A stretch of 64,000 nucleotides of DNA from Notamacropus eugenii (lineage: Eukaryota > Chordata > Mammalia > Diprotodontia > Macropodidae). Numbering within the stretch: position 1 is the stretch's first letter; every line of letters begins with the position of its first letter. The notes below the pieces were generated by a model. The model made no database searches and was not told the origin of the DNA. It was given only the letters and a program-made list of their open reading frames with translations. Where the stretch lies: assembly GCF_028372415.1 (NCBI RefSeq), contig NC_092872.1:12808979-12872978 (forward strand), read 5' to 3'. The translations under genes and the position numbers were made by a program. Of this stretch, positions 24,261-36,528 are shown piece by piece.

Positions 24261-24525
24261 CCCGTAAGACCCAACAAACGCGGCTAACGGTTATTGATTG
24301 ATTGATTGAGAGGAGAGGGCCCCTCATCCCTCACTGGAGTCCAGGTTGTAGATACCAGGCCTCCCCCAAAGCCGGGGCTCTCCTTTGCCCTGTCAGCTGT
24401 TCCTTGGAGAAGCTTTCCTAAGGTCTACAAGCAGACAAAACAGGGCATAGGGTAGAAGGAAGTGTTCTCAAGGGTCTTGCTACCTAAGAGAGAATTCAGC
24501 ATGGAAACATAACTAACCATGTGCC
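24261..24525. other. Edge of the CpG island; short TTGA repeat
   Basis: A small (TTGA)n run occurs at 24294-24309. Otherwise nothing recognised. Confidence 0.5.
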
Positions 24526-24529
24526 ATAG

Positions 24530-24860
24530 ATCAGCGTCTAGCCAGCATAATAACAACACTGGAAGCAGCGTTGCCTATATTATCTCCAATACAGCTCAAG
24601 TAACTTGCTCTGCGTAGAGGCAGAATGAAAGCAGATCTTCCTGACTCCAAACATTCTATCTCCTGGGCCACCTATATCCCTACAAAAATTCCTGTACCAT
24701 TAAAATGTTATAAGGAGTTCAGAGGAGAATGCAATTATGCTAAATGACCTCAAACAACTAAACGATGCTTTAAGGGCCTCAGTTTCCACATCTATAAAAT
24801 AACAGGATCGGAAAAGCTGATCCCTGCAGTCTCTTCTACTTTTAAATTCTACAACACAGA
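24530..24860. repeat. MIR-type SINE fragments
   Basis: A reversed fragment (CAAGTAACTTGCTCTGCG, CAGATCTTCCTGACTCC) at about 24590-24680 is followed by a forward one (GGGCCTCAGTTTCCACATCT) at about 24773-24850. Confidence 0.55.
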
Positions 24861-24869
24861 GTTGGAGCT

Positions 24870-25262
24870 CCAAAGACATAACCTATCTACCCCAGGCCGT
24901 AGCTCCTAGGTGGGCAGAAGATCAGAAGACCTGTTTTTAAGGGAATTCTAAACATTCATAAACCCCAAATCTCAGCCTACCAAGGGTACTGAGGGATAGG
25001 AAGACTGATTTGTTTCTTAGGACTCAGATCCAAAGGATAGTGACTTGTGCCATATGATGGGTGACCTCTAGGTATGCTTTAGCTTCTGCCAACTTGAAAT
25101 GAAGCTTTAGTATCTCATGATGGAGAAATTGAGTTCAGCCCAGGAACTTAATTACCACTATACACTTCCTCTGCCACCAGGACCTAGGAACTATAAGAGT
25201 TTCTAATTTGTGAGAACCAGGGGAAGTCAAGAACCTGCTCCAAAACATCAGAAATCCTGTCG
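24870..25262. other. No feature recognised
   Basis: Spacer between SINE fragments and the L1/HAL1 at 25263. Confidence 0.5.
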
Positions 25263-26405
25263 GGAGGGGGGGGGAAAGGGGCACGGAGCCAACACAGTGG
25301 AGTAGAAGCAGGAACCTGCTAGAGTTGTCCCCACAAACCCCTCAAAAAACCAATAATAATGACTAAATTTCTAAAATTCTAGAGCAGCAGAAGCCACAAA
25401 ATGACAAACTGAAGCAAATTTCCAGCCCAAGACAACCTTGGAAAGTTGACAGAAAGGGTGTATCACACTGGGCTGGGAGCAGAGCACAGTTCCATGTGGG
25501 CCATGCCAACACAGAAGATATTGGAGCAAGCCTTAGGGGACTGAATCACTGGCACATGCTGCAGTTTACAAATCTCAACCTACAAACACCAGACAGCTTT
25601 GAAGGTCAGTGTGAAGGGTCTCTCACCTGGCTGAAAGGGCAGCATAGTCTGGCTTCAGCCCCAGCCCCAGAAGCAGCAGCAGCCATTGCTGAAGCAGAGG
25701 CTGCTTATGGAGTCCCTCACAATACAGACCTCAAAAGTCAAGTAATTGGTTGTGCAGCTGCCCCTGGAGCCCTCAACATAAGAAAGAGCTCGAGTCAAGT
25801 AATTAACTAGGAAAATGATAAAACAGGAAAAAGAAACAGACTATAGATTCTTACTTTCTCTGCAAAGAGGTATTTTCTTATGTCATTGGTAACAAGGGAG
25901 ATCAAAACATAGAACTACAAAAAGACAATAAAGCCAAATCTTCTGCATCCAAAGCCTCCCAGAAAAATATGAATTGATCTTGGGCCAACTTTGAAAATCA
26001 AGTAAGAGAAGTAGAAGAAAAATGGGAAATGAGAGTGATGCAAGAAGTCACAAAAAAATGAGTCAACAGCTTACTAAAGGAAACCCCAAAAAATGCTGAA
26101 GAAAATAACACCTTTAAAATTAGACTAACCCAAATGGCAAAAGAGGTCCAAAAAGTCAATGAAGAGAAGAATTCCTTAAAAAGCAGAATGGGCCAAATGG
26201 AAAAAGAGGTCCAGAAGTTCACTGAAGAAAATAATTCCTTCAAAATTAGAATGGAGCAAATGGACATTAATGACTTTACAAGGAATCAAGAAATTATGAA
26301 ACAAAACCAAGAAAATGAAAAAATAGACAATGTGGAATATCTCATTGGAAAAAAAACTGGCCTGGAACATGGATCCAGGAGGGATCATTTAAAAATTATT
26401 GTACT
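25263..26405 (+). mobile_element. L1/HAL1 5' half (5' UTR and ORF1 N-part), outer element
   Basis: The 5' end resembles the CGGAGCCAA-GTGGAGTAGAAG start of marsupial L1s. It is followed by a 5' UTR and ORF1 coiled-coil sequence (26134-26400: repeated KEVQK and EENNSFK motifs) up to the RRM-like block SRRDHLKII. It is interrupted at 26406 by the HAL1 and resumes at 29288. It is more diverged than the inner element, consistent with greater age. Confidence 0.82.
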
Positions 26406-27197
26406 AGGGGGCAGAGCCAAGATGGCAGAGTAGAAAGACACACATATACTAGCTCTTCCCCCATAGCCCATAAAATACCTGTAAAGAAAGGCTCTCAACA
26501 AATTCTAGAGCAGCAGAAGCCACAGAACAACAGAGTGTAGGAGATTTCCACCCCAGGGTGACCTGAAAGGCCAACAGGAAATGTCTGTCGCCCAGCCTTG
26601 GCTGCACATCGCAGCTCTGGGAGGAGGATGAGAGCAGACCTCAGGGGCAGAATCCCCAGTTACAGTAGCAACGGTTCACAGATCCCTCAACACAGGCGCC
26701 AAAGGTCAGTGACAAGGTTTTTTCAGCTGGCCAAGAAAGGAGAAGGGCCTTGCCATAGCTCTGAGCCTCAGATGGCGACTGCAGAGGCCACATCGGGTGG
26801 GTTGCAGCAGCTTCCACAGCAGCCCGCATCCATTGTTGGATTGTAAAACCCCTCGGGGCACTGAGCAGCTGTTTCTTACTTCAGCCCTGTGTAGAGGCCC
26901 TGCCCCCACCTAATACTCCTGGGGATTTGAGCAGCTGATCTTTATCTCACACTGAATGGCAGCCCTGCCCCTGCAGCTTATCTGAATCTCAGCCCCCAGT
27001 TCTGGCTCGGTGGAATTGGAGGCAAGGTGGTTGTGAAGAGGAAATTCAGATTTGGGGCACAAAAATTTCTGCTTGCTCCTGGACCAGTGTACACACTTGA
27101 TTGTACCACCTTGGAGGAGCTGAGATCTTACAGACCCCCCCAGAGTATACCCTACTCTTGACAAATGACCCAAAAGTCAAGTAACTGGTTGGGAAAA

Positions 27198-28301
27198 TGC
27201 CAAAAAAAGGGGGGGAAATAGGACTACAGGCTACTTTCTTGGTGAGCAGATATCTTCTCCCATACTTTCAGATGAGGAAGAACAATGCTTACCATCAGGG
27301 AAAGACATAAAAGTCAAGGCTTCTTTATCCCAAACATCCAAAATAAATATTCAATGGTCTCAGGTCATGGAAGAGTTCAAAAAGGATTTTGAAAATCAAG
27401 TAAGAGAGGTGGAGGAAAAACTGAGAAGAGAAATGAGAGAGATGCAAGAAAAGCATGAAAAGCAGGTCAACACCTTGCTGAAGGAGACCCAAAAAAATGC
27501 TGAAGAAAATAACACCTTGAAAAATAGGCTAACTCAATTGGCAAAAGAGGGTCAAAAAGCCATTGAGGAGAAGAATGCTTTAAAAAGCAGAATTAGCTAA
27601 ATGGAAAAGGAGGTTCAAAAGCTCACTGAAGAAAATAGTTCCTTAAAAATTAGAATGAAATAGATGGAGGCTAATGACTTTATGAGAAACCAAGAAATCA
27701 CAAAACAAACCCAAAAGAATGAAAAAATGGAAGATAATGTGAAATATCTCATTGGAAAAACAACTGACCTGGAAAATAGATCCAGGAGAGACAATTTAAA
27801 AATTATTGCACTACCTGAAAGCCATGACCAAAAAAAAAGCCTAGATGTCATCTTTCATGAAATTATCAAGGAAAATAGCCCTGATATTCTAGAACCAGGG
27901 GGCAAAATCAATATTGAAAGAATCCACCAATCACCTCCTGAAAGAGATCCAAAATGAGAAACTCCTAGGAACATTGTGGCCAAATTCCAGAGTTCCCAGG
28001 TCAAGGAGAAAATATTGCAAGCAGAAAGAAACAATTTGGGTATTGTGGAAATACAATCAGGATAACACAAGATCTAGCAGCTTCTACATTAAGGGACTGA
28101 AGGGCATGGAATATGATATTCCAAAAGTCAAAGGAACTAGGATTAAAACCAAGACTCACCTATCCAGCAAAACTGAGTGTAATACTTCAGGGGAAAAAAT
28201 GGTCATTCAGTGAAATAGAGGACTTTCAAGCATTCTTGATGAAAAGACCAGAGCTGAAAAGAAAATTTGACTTTCAAACACAAGAATCAAGAGAAGCATG
28301 A
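27198..28301 (+). pseudogene. HAL1/L1 ORF1p-like gene with stops
   Basis: The ATG at 27198 gives the MPKKG start typical of this family. Blocks follow in the usual order: coiled coil (27367-27660), RRM-like domain (SRRDNLKIIALPESHDQKKS near 27780-27840) and C-terminal domain ending at 28301 (GLKPRLTYPAKLSV, then FQAFLMKRPELKRKFDFQTQ). Stops at about 27598 and 27661 and several frame changes show that it is broken. The layout matches the N- to C-terminal order of L1 ORF1p, and the stop falls at the family's usual end. Confidence 0.85.
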
Positions 28302-28417
28302 AAAGGTAAACAGGAAAGAGAAATCATAAGTGACTTACTGAAGTTGAATTGTTTACATTCCTACATAGAAAAACAATATTTGTAACTCTTGAAACTTTTC
28401 ACTGAGTAGTTGGTGGG

Positions 28418-28420
<3 letters not shown>

Positions 28421-28463
<43 letters not shown>
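28421..28463. repeat. (AC)21 microsatellite in HAL1
   Basis: A pure dinucleotide array sits just after ORF1 of the HAL1 at 26406-29287, at the same internal position as arrays in other copies. Likely length-polymorphic. Confidence 0.98.
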
Positions 28464-28464
<1 letters not shown>

Positions 28465-29287
28465 CACAAGGTGAGTTGAATAGGATGGGATCATATCTAA
28501 AAAAATGAAATTAAGGGGTAAGAGAGGAATATATTGGGAGGAGAAAGGGAGAAATGGAATGGGGCAAATTATCTCATTAAAGAGGCAAGTAAAAGATTTT
28601 TCAGTGGAGGGAAAAAGGGGGAAGTGAGAAGGACAACATGAAGCTTACTCTCATCACATTTTACTCAAGGAAGGAATAAAATACACGCTCATTTTGGTAT
28701 GAAAACCTATCTTACAATACAGGAAAGTGGGGGAGAAGGGGATAAGCAGGGTGGGGGAATGATGGAAGGGAGGGCAATGGGAGGAGGAAGCAATTAGAAG
28801 TCAACACTCTTGGGGAGAGACAAGGTCAAAAGAGAGAATAGAAGAAATGGGGGGCAGGATAGGATGGAGGGAAATATAGTTAGTCTTACACAACATGACT
28901 ATTATGGAAGTCATTTGCAAAACTACACAGATATGGCATATATTGAATTGCTTGCCTTCCCAATGGGGATGGGTGGGGATGGGTGGAGAGGGAGGGAGGA
29001 AGAGAAGTTGGAACTCAAAGTTTTAGGAACAACTGTTGAGTATTGTTCTTGCATACAACTAGGAAATAAGAAATACAGGTAATGGGGTATAGAAATTTGT
29101 CTTGCCCTACAGGACAAAAGAGAAGATGGGAATAACGGAAGGGAGGAATGTTAGAAGGGAGGGCAGATTTGTGACAGGGGTAATTAGAATGCTCGGCGTT
29201 TTGGAGTGGGGGGAGGGGAGAAATGGGGAGAAAATTTGGAACTCAAAATTTTGTGGAAATGAATGTTGAAAAATAAATAAATTTTTA

Positions 29288-30240
29288 AAAAATTATTGAA
29301 CTGCCTGAAAGCCATGTTCAAAAAAAAGAGCCTAGACATCATCTTTCAAGCAATTATCAAGGAAAATTGCCCTGATATTCTAGAGCCAAAGGGTAACATA
29401 AATATTGAAAGAATCCACTGATCACCTCCTGAAAGAGATCCAGAAAGAAAAATTCCTAGGAATATTGTAGCCAAATTCCAGAGTCCCCAGGTCAAGGAGA
29501 AAATATTACAAGCAGCCAGAAAGAAACCATTCTAGTATTGTGGAAACACAATCAGGTTAACACAAGATTTAGCAGCTTCTACACTAAGGGATCAGAGGGC
29601 TTGGAATGTGATATTCCAGTGGTCAAAGGAGATAAGATTAAAACCAAGAATCACCTATCCAACAAAACTGAGTATAATAATACTTCAAGGGGAAAAATGG
29701 AACTTCAGTGAAATAGAGGACTTACAAGCATTTTTTTTCTGAAAAGACCAGAACTGAATAGAAAATTTTACTTTCAGATACAAGAATCAAGAGAAGCATG
29801 AATAGGTAAACAGGAAAGAAAAACCATAAGGGACTTATTAAACTTGAACTGTTTACATTCCTACATGGAAAAAAACTGAGACCTTTCTTAGGATAGTAGG
29901 AGGGAATATATGTGTTTGTGTATACACACACACAAACATGGAGGGGGTGGCACAAGGTGAGGTGAATATGAAGGGATGATATCTGAAAAAGAAAATTAAG
30001 TGTTGAGAGGAATGTACTAGGTGAAAGAGGTAGAATGTAGTAAATAATTTCACATAAAAGAGGCAAGAAAAAGCTTTTACAATGGAGGGAAAGAAGGGGA
30101 AGGTGAGAGGGAATAAGTGAGCCTTTCATCAAATTTGGCTTCAGAAGGGAATAACATACATACTCAATTGGGTATGGAAGTTTATCTTATCCTATAGAAA
30201 AGCAAGGGGGAAGGGGATAAGAGAGGGGGGACAAGAGAAG
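29288..30240 (+). mobile_element. L1/HAL1 3' half, outer element (continuation)
   Basis: ORF1 resumes with LPESH and continues through the C-terminal domain (29300-29790). A 3' region follows with a short CA-rich stretch at 29910-29937, ending near 30240. No ORF2 sequence is seen. Together with 25263-26405 it reconstitutes one older ORF1-bearing element of about 2.1 kb. Confidence 0.8.
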
Positions 30241-30249
30241 AGACAGCAC

Positions 30250-31225
30250 ATTGCCTCCTTGTCCTATAATCAGCCATTACTTGACCACTTCCAACCTTAG
30301 ATCCCTTTCATTATTTTCTTTCTCCATTCCTATTCAAGTGCTGCTAAATGCTACTAAAAGTCAGCCAACTGTGACACCTGGGGTGCCTACAAATTGATAG
30401 CTAGTCACGTAAGATTCAGCAATTATTACCATAAAAGAACATTTATTCACTGCTGCACAAAAATCCTTTTAGTCTTCCCTAATTTCCTCTTTCATAATCT
30501 TCACAACCACAAATCCAAACCTTTTTTTAACTTCTCAAAACTTATACTCTCTCTGAACCACTTCCTCTTAGAAGAGACCTCATCTACTTTATTTAGAAAG
30601 TAGAGGCTATCAGTTACTTATTGAACAGTTTTAACTGGATGTGCTACAGGCATCTCAAACTCAACATGTCCAAAACAGAATTCATCACCTTTCTCCTCAG
30701 AACCATTCTTCATCCAGGTTTCCCTGTTTCTGTCAAGGACACAACCATCCTTGCATATACTCAGGTTTGCAACCGTAGGATTATCCTCAACTCTTTATTC
30801 TTCACACTTTTCATGTTCAGTCACTTGCTAAATACTGTCACTTCTAATTTCACAGCTCTCCCTTCTTTGGAATTTCCTGTATTCACATGGCCACCACCTT
30901 AGCTCAGGCCATCTGGATTACTGCAGTAGCCTCCTAATTGGTCTCTTGATTCCACCATTCTATCCTAGATATAAGTGCCAAAAAGACTTACTTAAAGCTC
31001 AGATCTGACCATATTATTTCTGTACTCAATGAACTCCAATGACTCCCTGTTATCTTTAGGTTCAAATACAAACTCCTCTGGTTGTGCCTTTCACAACCTG
31101 TCTCCAAACTACTTTTTGAGACCTGTTATATGATTCTCCCTTTTATTTATTCCACAATCCAACCAAACTGACCTTGCTATTTTTGACACATGATACTGCA
31201 TCTCCTGCCTCCTAGTGGGAAGAGT
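30250..31225 (+). mobile_element. L2 LINE fragment
   Basis: Diverged L2-type sequence. It includes a reverse-transcriptase-derived patch (HLKLNMSKTEF near 30640-30700) and 3' sequence on clinical-sounding but typical L2 themes: a CCTCCTAATTGGTCTC block, then ACTCCAATGACTCCCTGTTA near 31030-31050. It is ancient and not coding. Confidence 0.72.
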
Positions 31226-31319
31226 ATGGAATATAATAGCTATAGACTAGCCAGTGGGCTTGACTTCCATTCCTGGAAAAACTCTAAAAAACATTATTAA
31301 AAGGGTGGGTAGTGAGTCT

Positions 31320-32333
31320 CTGAAAAAGTGACCTGTGGAGAGACCATCAAAGATGGCAAAGTAGAGGAAACAATATAGCCCAGAACTACTCCCACACAAC
31401 TACTCTCACAAAGACCTAGCAAGAGCTCAACCAAGTAGTGATAGAGAAATTCAAAGAGAAAACACAAAAAGTGCTTTTCCCAAGTCAGGTCAGTATTTGG
31501 AAACACAGAGGTTTTCAGGCACTGGGGACATGGGCTAGTCATGAATGGAATAAAAAGAATCTAGTTCAAGGACTGACCTAGGGCTTGCTACAGGATACTA
31601 AGGGAAAAAGTGATTATGGATAAAGTAGAACTGGACCTGAGCCTGATGCTGCATAGGAAGCCATCTAAAATCTCTGCTGCTAGTAGCCCAGAATTGGGTT
31701 TCAATAGATCATCAAAGAAACCTTCCTAGAGCTATTGGAGTAGAGAGCAAAGTTAAAGTAGAAAGAATCCACTCGTCACCTCCAAAATGAAAGCTCTCAG
31801 TAATTCAATAATCAAAATCCAGAACCTGCAGGTCAAAGAGAAAAATCTTCAAGAAGTCAGAAATAAAGAGTTCAATTACCTGGGAACCATAGCCTAGGTC
31901 ACAAAGGATTTAGCAGTTATTATCGCAAAAGAGCAGAACACTTAGAATACAATATTCCAAAATATAAGTCAAGAGAAAAGTAAAACTATAAAATTAAAAA
32001 TAATCAGGAGAGGTTAGGTAAGGATAAAGTGTTTAAATTCTAATATGAGGAGATGATACTTGTGTTCCACTCAGAACCCTAATGCCATCAGGAATCACAG
32101 AGGGACTTCAATAAGACAGAGGCCCAGGAATGGCTTTTATTATATTTTGTTTATCCTAAAAGAAGAAAAATAAAGGGAGAGGAAAAGGAATACACTAAGG
32201 GAAGAAAAGTAGAAGAAAGGTAGAGGAACATATATAGTCAGGGTACACAAGAATCAAATTATACAAATAAGGAGTTAGGTGATACTTGAACTGTACTTTT
32301 ATCTGAAGTGCTCAAAGGAAGGTAGAATACACA

Positions 32334-32403
<70 letters not shown>

Positions 32404-32887
32404 TTTGATACAAAAATACATTTAGCTCATCAGATTAAAAGAAGGTAATGGGGAAAAGATAGAAAAGGGAATAAGAGGAAGGGTAGATTCAGGGAGGGAT
32501 TAGTAATGACCAAAACAAACTCTAATTTCAGAAGACAGAACATGAAACATGAAGAAGGATTTGAAAGGAAAGAAAAAAAGGTAAGAATCTGTGGTTGGAG
32601 TCTGGAAAAGGAAAAGAAAAGAACATAGGGAAGCAGAAGTAAATTTCATTAAGCATGGAGTATAGGTGCTGCACACATTCCTCTTTCTACCCTTTTCTTT
32701 TCTGTAAAGAGAGTGAAACAATAAAAAAGGAGGAAAAACTATAAGAGCACAGGAGTGAGGGAAATGCAAAATTAATACTCATAACTATGAATGTGAATGG
32801 CATGAAAATACCTGTAAGATGGATGAGGATGGCAGAATGGATTGAAAAGCAAAATCCAATAATATGTCCTTTGTAAGAAACACTTTT
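31320..32887 (+). mobile_element. L1 element, 5' part up to the ORF2 start
   Basis: The fragment starts near an L1-like CATCAAAGATGGCAAAGTAG motif at 31345. It passes a shortened, degraded ORF1 (C-terminal remnants 31740-32000), a (AG)n microsatellite at 32335-32399, and reaches the ORF2 start (TMNVNGMK near 32785-32810, the N-terminus of the endonuclease domain). It is broken at 32888 by a minus-strand HAL1 and resumes at 36529. Confidence 0.8.
32335..32399. repeat. (AG)n microsatellite
   Basis: A nearly pure 65-bp AG array lies between the ORF1 and ORF2 remnants of the L1 at 31320-32887. Likely length-polymorphic. Confidence 0.97.
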
Positions 32888-34619
32888 TAAAAAAAATTTA
32901 TTTTTAACACAGTTTATAACAGATAAAGCAATTCAGACTTTTGGTCAGGTGATACATCTTTTTAGGGCGGTTACAATATGGACCACAAAAGAATTTTTTT
33001 TTTAAACATTAATCAGCTGAGACACAGATAATATTTATGTTGCTAACTTCACAAGCTCTTGACCTAATTGTCTCCATAGTATTACTAAGAATTAAAGGAC
33101 CCTAACTTAATGTTGTTGGTCTAAAGTCCTATGCCTAATAGCTTAATTTTAGACAACCTCGGATGTTCCCCTATCCATAATCTATAATTAAATAGACCTG
33201 GTATTAAGCTTACAAACCTTTTGACTATAAGAAATTGCCACCAATAGTAAGGACATTGCAGGGATACAATATCTCCCCAACTTCATGTCAATTCCAGGCA
33301 GGATTAGATTATCCACTTGCATTCAGTCAAGCTTGAAGTCTACCAGGTGTCAGTGGGAAAATTGAGTCAGGAGAATCCCACCTCAGCCCATGCTAAACAG
33401 CCGCTCTCCCACCCTTCCCTTGAGATCACCTATGCAGTTCATACCAGCATCTCATCAGCTTACTGGCATCATGTATTGGAGGCTCAGATCTCCTTTCTTG
33501 CTACCCATACCTGGAGTTAGACTTAGAAGAACACACTTAATAGTCCCATAGCATCTAAAAATGGCAAGTTCCAATAATCAGGTTTCAAATATGATTATAG
33601 TTTCACTTTGGCTAAGGAACATCTTTTGAGGCAAGTCTTAAGTGGCTTACATGTCTTTCTATACATGTTCTAGTTCCTGGTTAAATGGCAATCATAAAAT
33701 CAAATTTACCATTAAAACCTTGACTTTTCCCTCAATGCCAAATTTTACCCAACGTTACCTCCCTCTAGGAAATTTAGACTGAAATTCTTTTCTCCAAACT
33801 AAAGATGTCATTGATTTATTCTCAATAATTAGTTCAGTCTATTGTTTTAATACTAATTGCTCTTACCTCACTATGTAACATGTCCAATTTTTCTCCCCAT
33901 CAATCCCCTCCCCCCACTTCCTAATACCTTGCATTCTGATTACTCCTTCCCTCAATGTACCCTCCCCTCCAACACACCCACACCCCTCTCCTATCCCCAT
34001 CTTCTCTCTTTTCTTGCAGGGCAAGATGAATTTCCATACCCCTATCCCGGTAGTTCTTATTTCCCGATTATATGCAATAAAAATTCTCAACATTCGTTTC
34101 TAAAACCTTGAATTCCAACTTCTCTCCCTCTCCCTCTCCCTCCCCAGCCCCACTGAGAAGGGAAGCAATTCAATACAGACTAAATATGTGTTGTTTTGCA
34201 AAAGACTTCTATAGTAATTGTGTTGTATAATACTAATTATATTGCCCTCTGACCTACCCTATCCCCCCTTATTTTCCCCTCTACAATTGACCTTGTCCCT
34301 TCTCAAAAGTGTTTATTTCTAGTGACTCCCTTCTCCCATTTGCCCTCCCTTCTAACATTCCCCTCGCTCCACTTGTCGCCTCCTCTCCTAATTTCCTGTG
34401 GTGTATATAAATTTTCATATCAAATTTAGTGAGCATGTTATTCCCTCCTTCAGTTACACATGGGGAGAGTAGCTTTGTTTCTCCCCCCCTCTTCTCCCGT
34501 ATCTCCTCCACTGAATAAGATTTTTCTTATCTCTTTTATGGGTTATAGCCTACTCCATTCCATTACTCCCTTTGTTTTCCCAGAATTTTTCTCTGCCCCT
34601 TAATTTTTATTTTATTTTA

Positions 34620-34621
<2 letters not shown>

Positions 34622-34662
<41 letters not shown>

Positions 34663-34721
34663 CATCTCTTCTGATATAACACACCCTATACTATCTCTGT
34701 GTGTGTATGTGTGTGTGTGTA
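34622..34721. repeat. (TG)n microsatellites in HAL1
   Basis: A pure (TG)17 run at 34622-34656 is followed by a second TG-rich run at 34700-34721. Both are in the 3' region of the minus-strand HAL1, at the position homologous to the AC array at 28421. Confidence 0.95.
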
Positions 34722-34847
34722 CAATCTCTCCAACTATCCAAATACTGAGAAAAGATTCAAGAGTTAAAAATATTTTCTTTCTATGTAGTAATGTAAACAG
34801 TTCAGCTTTAGAGAGTCTTTTATGATTTTTCTTTTCTGTTTACCTTT

Positions 34848-35860
34848 TCATGCTTCTCTTGATTCTTGTCTTGGGAAGTCAAATTTTTAAAATACTGATC
34901 TAGTCTTTTCCTCAACATGAAATCTTGAGGCTTGTCTATATCACCGAATGACCATTTTTTCCCTTATATTCAGATTTGTTGGGTAGGTGATTCTTGGCTT
35001 CAGTCCCAGTTCCTTTGACTTCTGAAATATCCCAGTCCAAGCCCTTCAATCGGTTAATGTTGTAGCTGCCAGATCCTGTGTCATCCTGATTGTATTTTCA
35101 CAGTACTCAAATTATTTCTTTCTAGCTGCTTGCAGTATTTTCTCCTTGATCTGGGAACTCTGAAATTTGGCCACAATATTCTTAGGAGTTTCTCTGTTTG
35201 GGTTTCTTTCAGGAGGTGAACGATGAATTCTTTCAATATCCATTTTGCCTTCTGATTCTATAACATCAGGGCAGTTTTCCTTGATAATTTCATGGAAGAT
35301 AATGTCTAGGCTCTTTTTTTGATCATGGCTTTCAGGTAGTCCCATAATTTTTAAATTATTTCTTCTGAATCTATTTCGAGGTCAGTTGTTTTTCTAATGA
35401 GTTGTTTCACCTTATCTTCTATTTTTTTCAAATTTTTGGTTTTGTTTACTAACTTCTTGGTTTAACTCATAGTTATTTGTTTCCCTGGACTCAATTCTCT
35501 CTTTCAACGAATTATGTTGTTCAGTGAGCTTTTGAACCTTCTCCTCCATTTGACTAATTCTGCTTTTTAAAACCTCCTTCTCCTCGTTGGCTTTTTGGAC
35601 CTCTTTTTCCAATTGAGTTAGCCTCTTTTTAAAGCTGCTTTTTTCCTCAGCGGTTTTTTGGTTCTCCTTTAGTAAGCTGCTAACTTGTTTTTTAAGGTCT
35701 TCTATTGCCTGAACCAAGTTTAAGTCCCCTTTGGAGGCAGGGCCCTTGACTTCCTCTGACAGTATGCCTTGTTCTTCCTCATCTGAAAGAATGGGGGAGA
35801 CACCTGTTTCCCAAGAAAGCAACCTTCTATGGTCTTATTTTTTTCCCCCTTTTTGGGCAT
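34848..35860 (-). pseudogene. HAL1/L1 ORF1p-like gene, frameshifted
   Basis: The ATG at 35860 gives MPKKGEKNKTIEG. A frameshift near 35800 leads into a 136-codon segment (35822-35412) that is almost wholly heptad coiled coil (repeated KEVQKA, LKSRISQME, EEKVQKL). A second frameshift precedes the RRM-like block (35345-35112: GLPESHDQKKSLDIIFHEII) and the C-terminal domain, which ends at the usual TGA at 34850-34848. It is non-functional. Confidence 0.85.
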
Positions 35861-36528
35861 TTTCCCAGCCAGTTACTTGACTTCTGAGTTTGCTCTCCAC
35901 AACCACCTCGCCTCCAGTTCCACCCAACCAGCAGCTGGGGGCTGAGATTCAAGCCTCCAGGGCTTTCACAGCAGGGGTGGGGCTGCTATTCAGTGTGAAA
36001 TTAAGTTCAGCTGCTCAGGTGGAGGTAGGGCTGCCACACGGGGCTTAGTTCCCTCAGGGGGTTTATGAGGAGACTTTCAATAATGAATCTGGGCTCCTGC
36101 CTGCTTTGGGAGCCCTTGTCTGCTGCTGCCTCCGCTGCTGCCTCCCGAGGGGGCCTGAGTTATGAGGACACCCCACTCCCTTCTCAGCCAGCTGAAAAGA
36201 CCCTCTCACTGACCTTTGGCGCCTGTGGGTGGAGGGACCTGCGTGGCCACTGGAGATTCTGTTCCTGAAGCCTGCTCAGATCTGCTCCTCTCAGTGCCAT
36301 ATGGCCAAGACAGGGCTGGGCTCTGCTCCACGTCCAGTGTGCAACAGACCTTTCCCATCGGTTTTTCAGGTCTCTCTGGAACAGAAACCTCCTCCACTCC
36401 ATTGTTCTGTGGCTTCTGCTGCTCTAGAATTTGTTGAGAGTTCTTCTTTACAGTTCTTTATTTTATGGGCTGTGGGGTAGGAGCTAACATCTGTGTATCT
36501 TTCTACTCCACCATCTTGGCTCCTCCTC

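Larger units (their letters stand above)
26406..29287 (+). mobile_element. Full-length HAL1-type element nested in an older L1/HAL1
   Basis: The 2,882-bp element is bounded by a 15-bp duplication with one mismatch (26391-26405 and 29288-29302). It begins GGGGGCAGAGCCAAGATGGC and ends in an A-rich tail. Its order is GC-rich 5' UTR (26406-27197), ORF1 (27198-28301), a (AC)21 microsatellite (28421-28463) and an L1-type 3' region. There is no ORF2. It split the ORF1 of the surrounding element, whose reading resumes at 29290 with the same RRM-like block. Confidence 0.88.
32888..36528 (-). mobile_element. HAL1-type element with about 1 kb extra 3' sequence, nested in L1
   Basis: The 3,641-bp minus-strand insertion is flanked by a 13-bp duplication (aagaaacactttt at 32875-32887 and 36529-36541). 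The 5' end reads GAGGAGCCAAGATGGTGG in element sense. It has a GC-rich 5' UTR, ORF1 (35860-34848), TG-rich microsatellites (34622-34656 and 34700-34721) and the usual 3' region as far as about 33890. About 1 kb that is not L1-like (32900-33885) then precedes an AATAAA and an A-rich end. The extra block may be a 3' transduction or a separate element. Confidence 0.8.
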
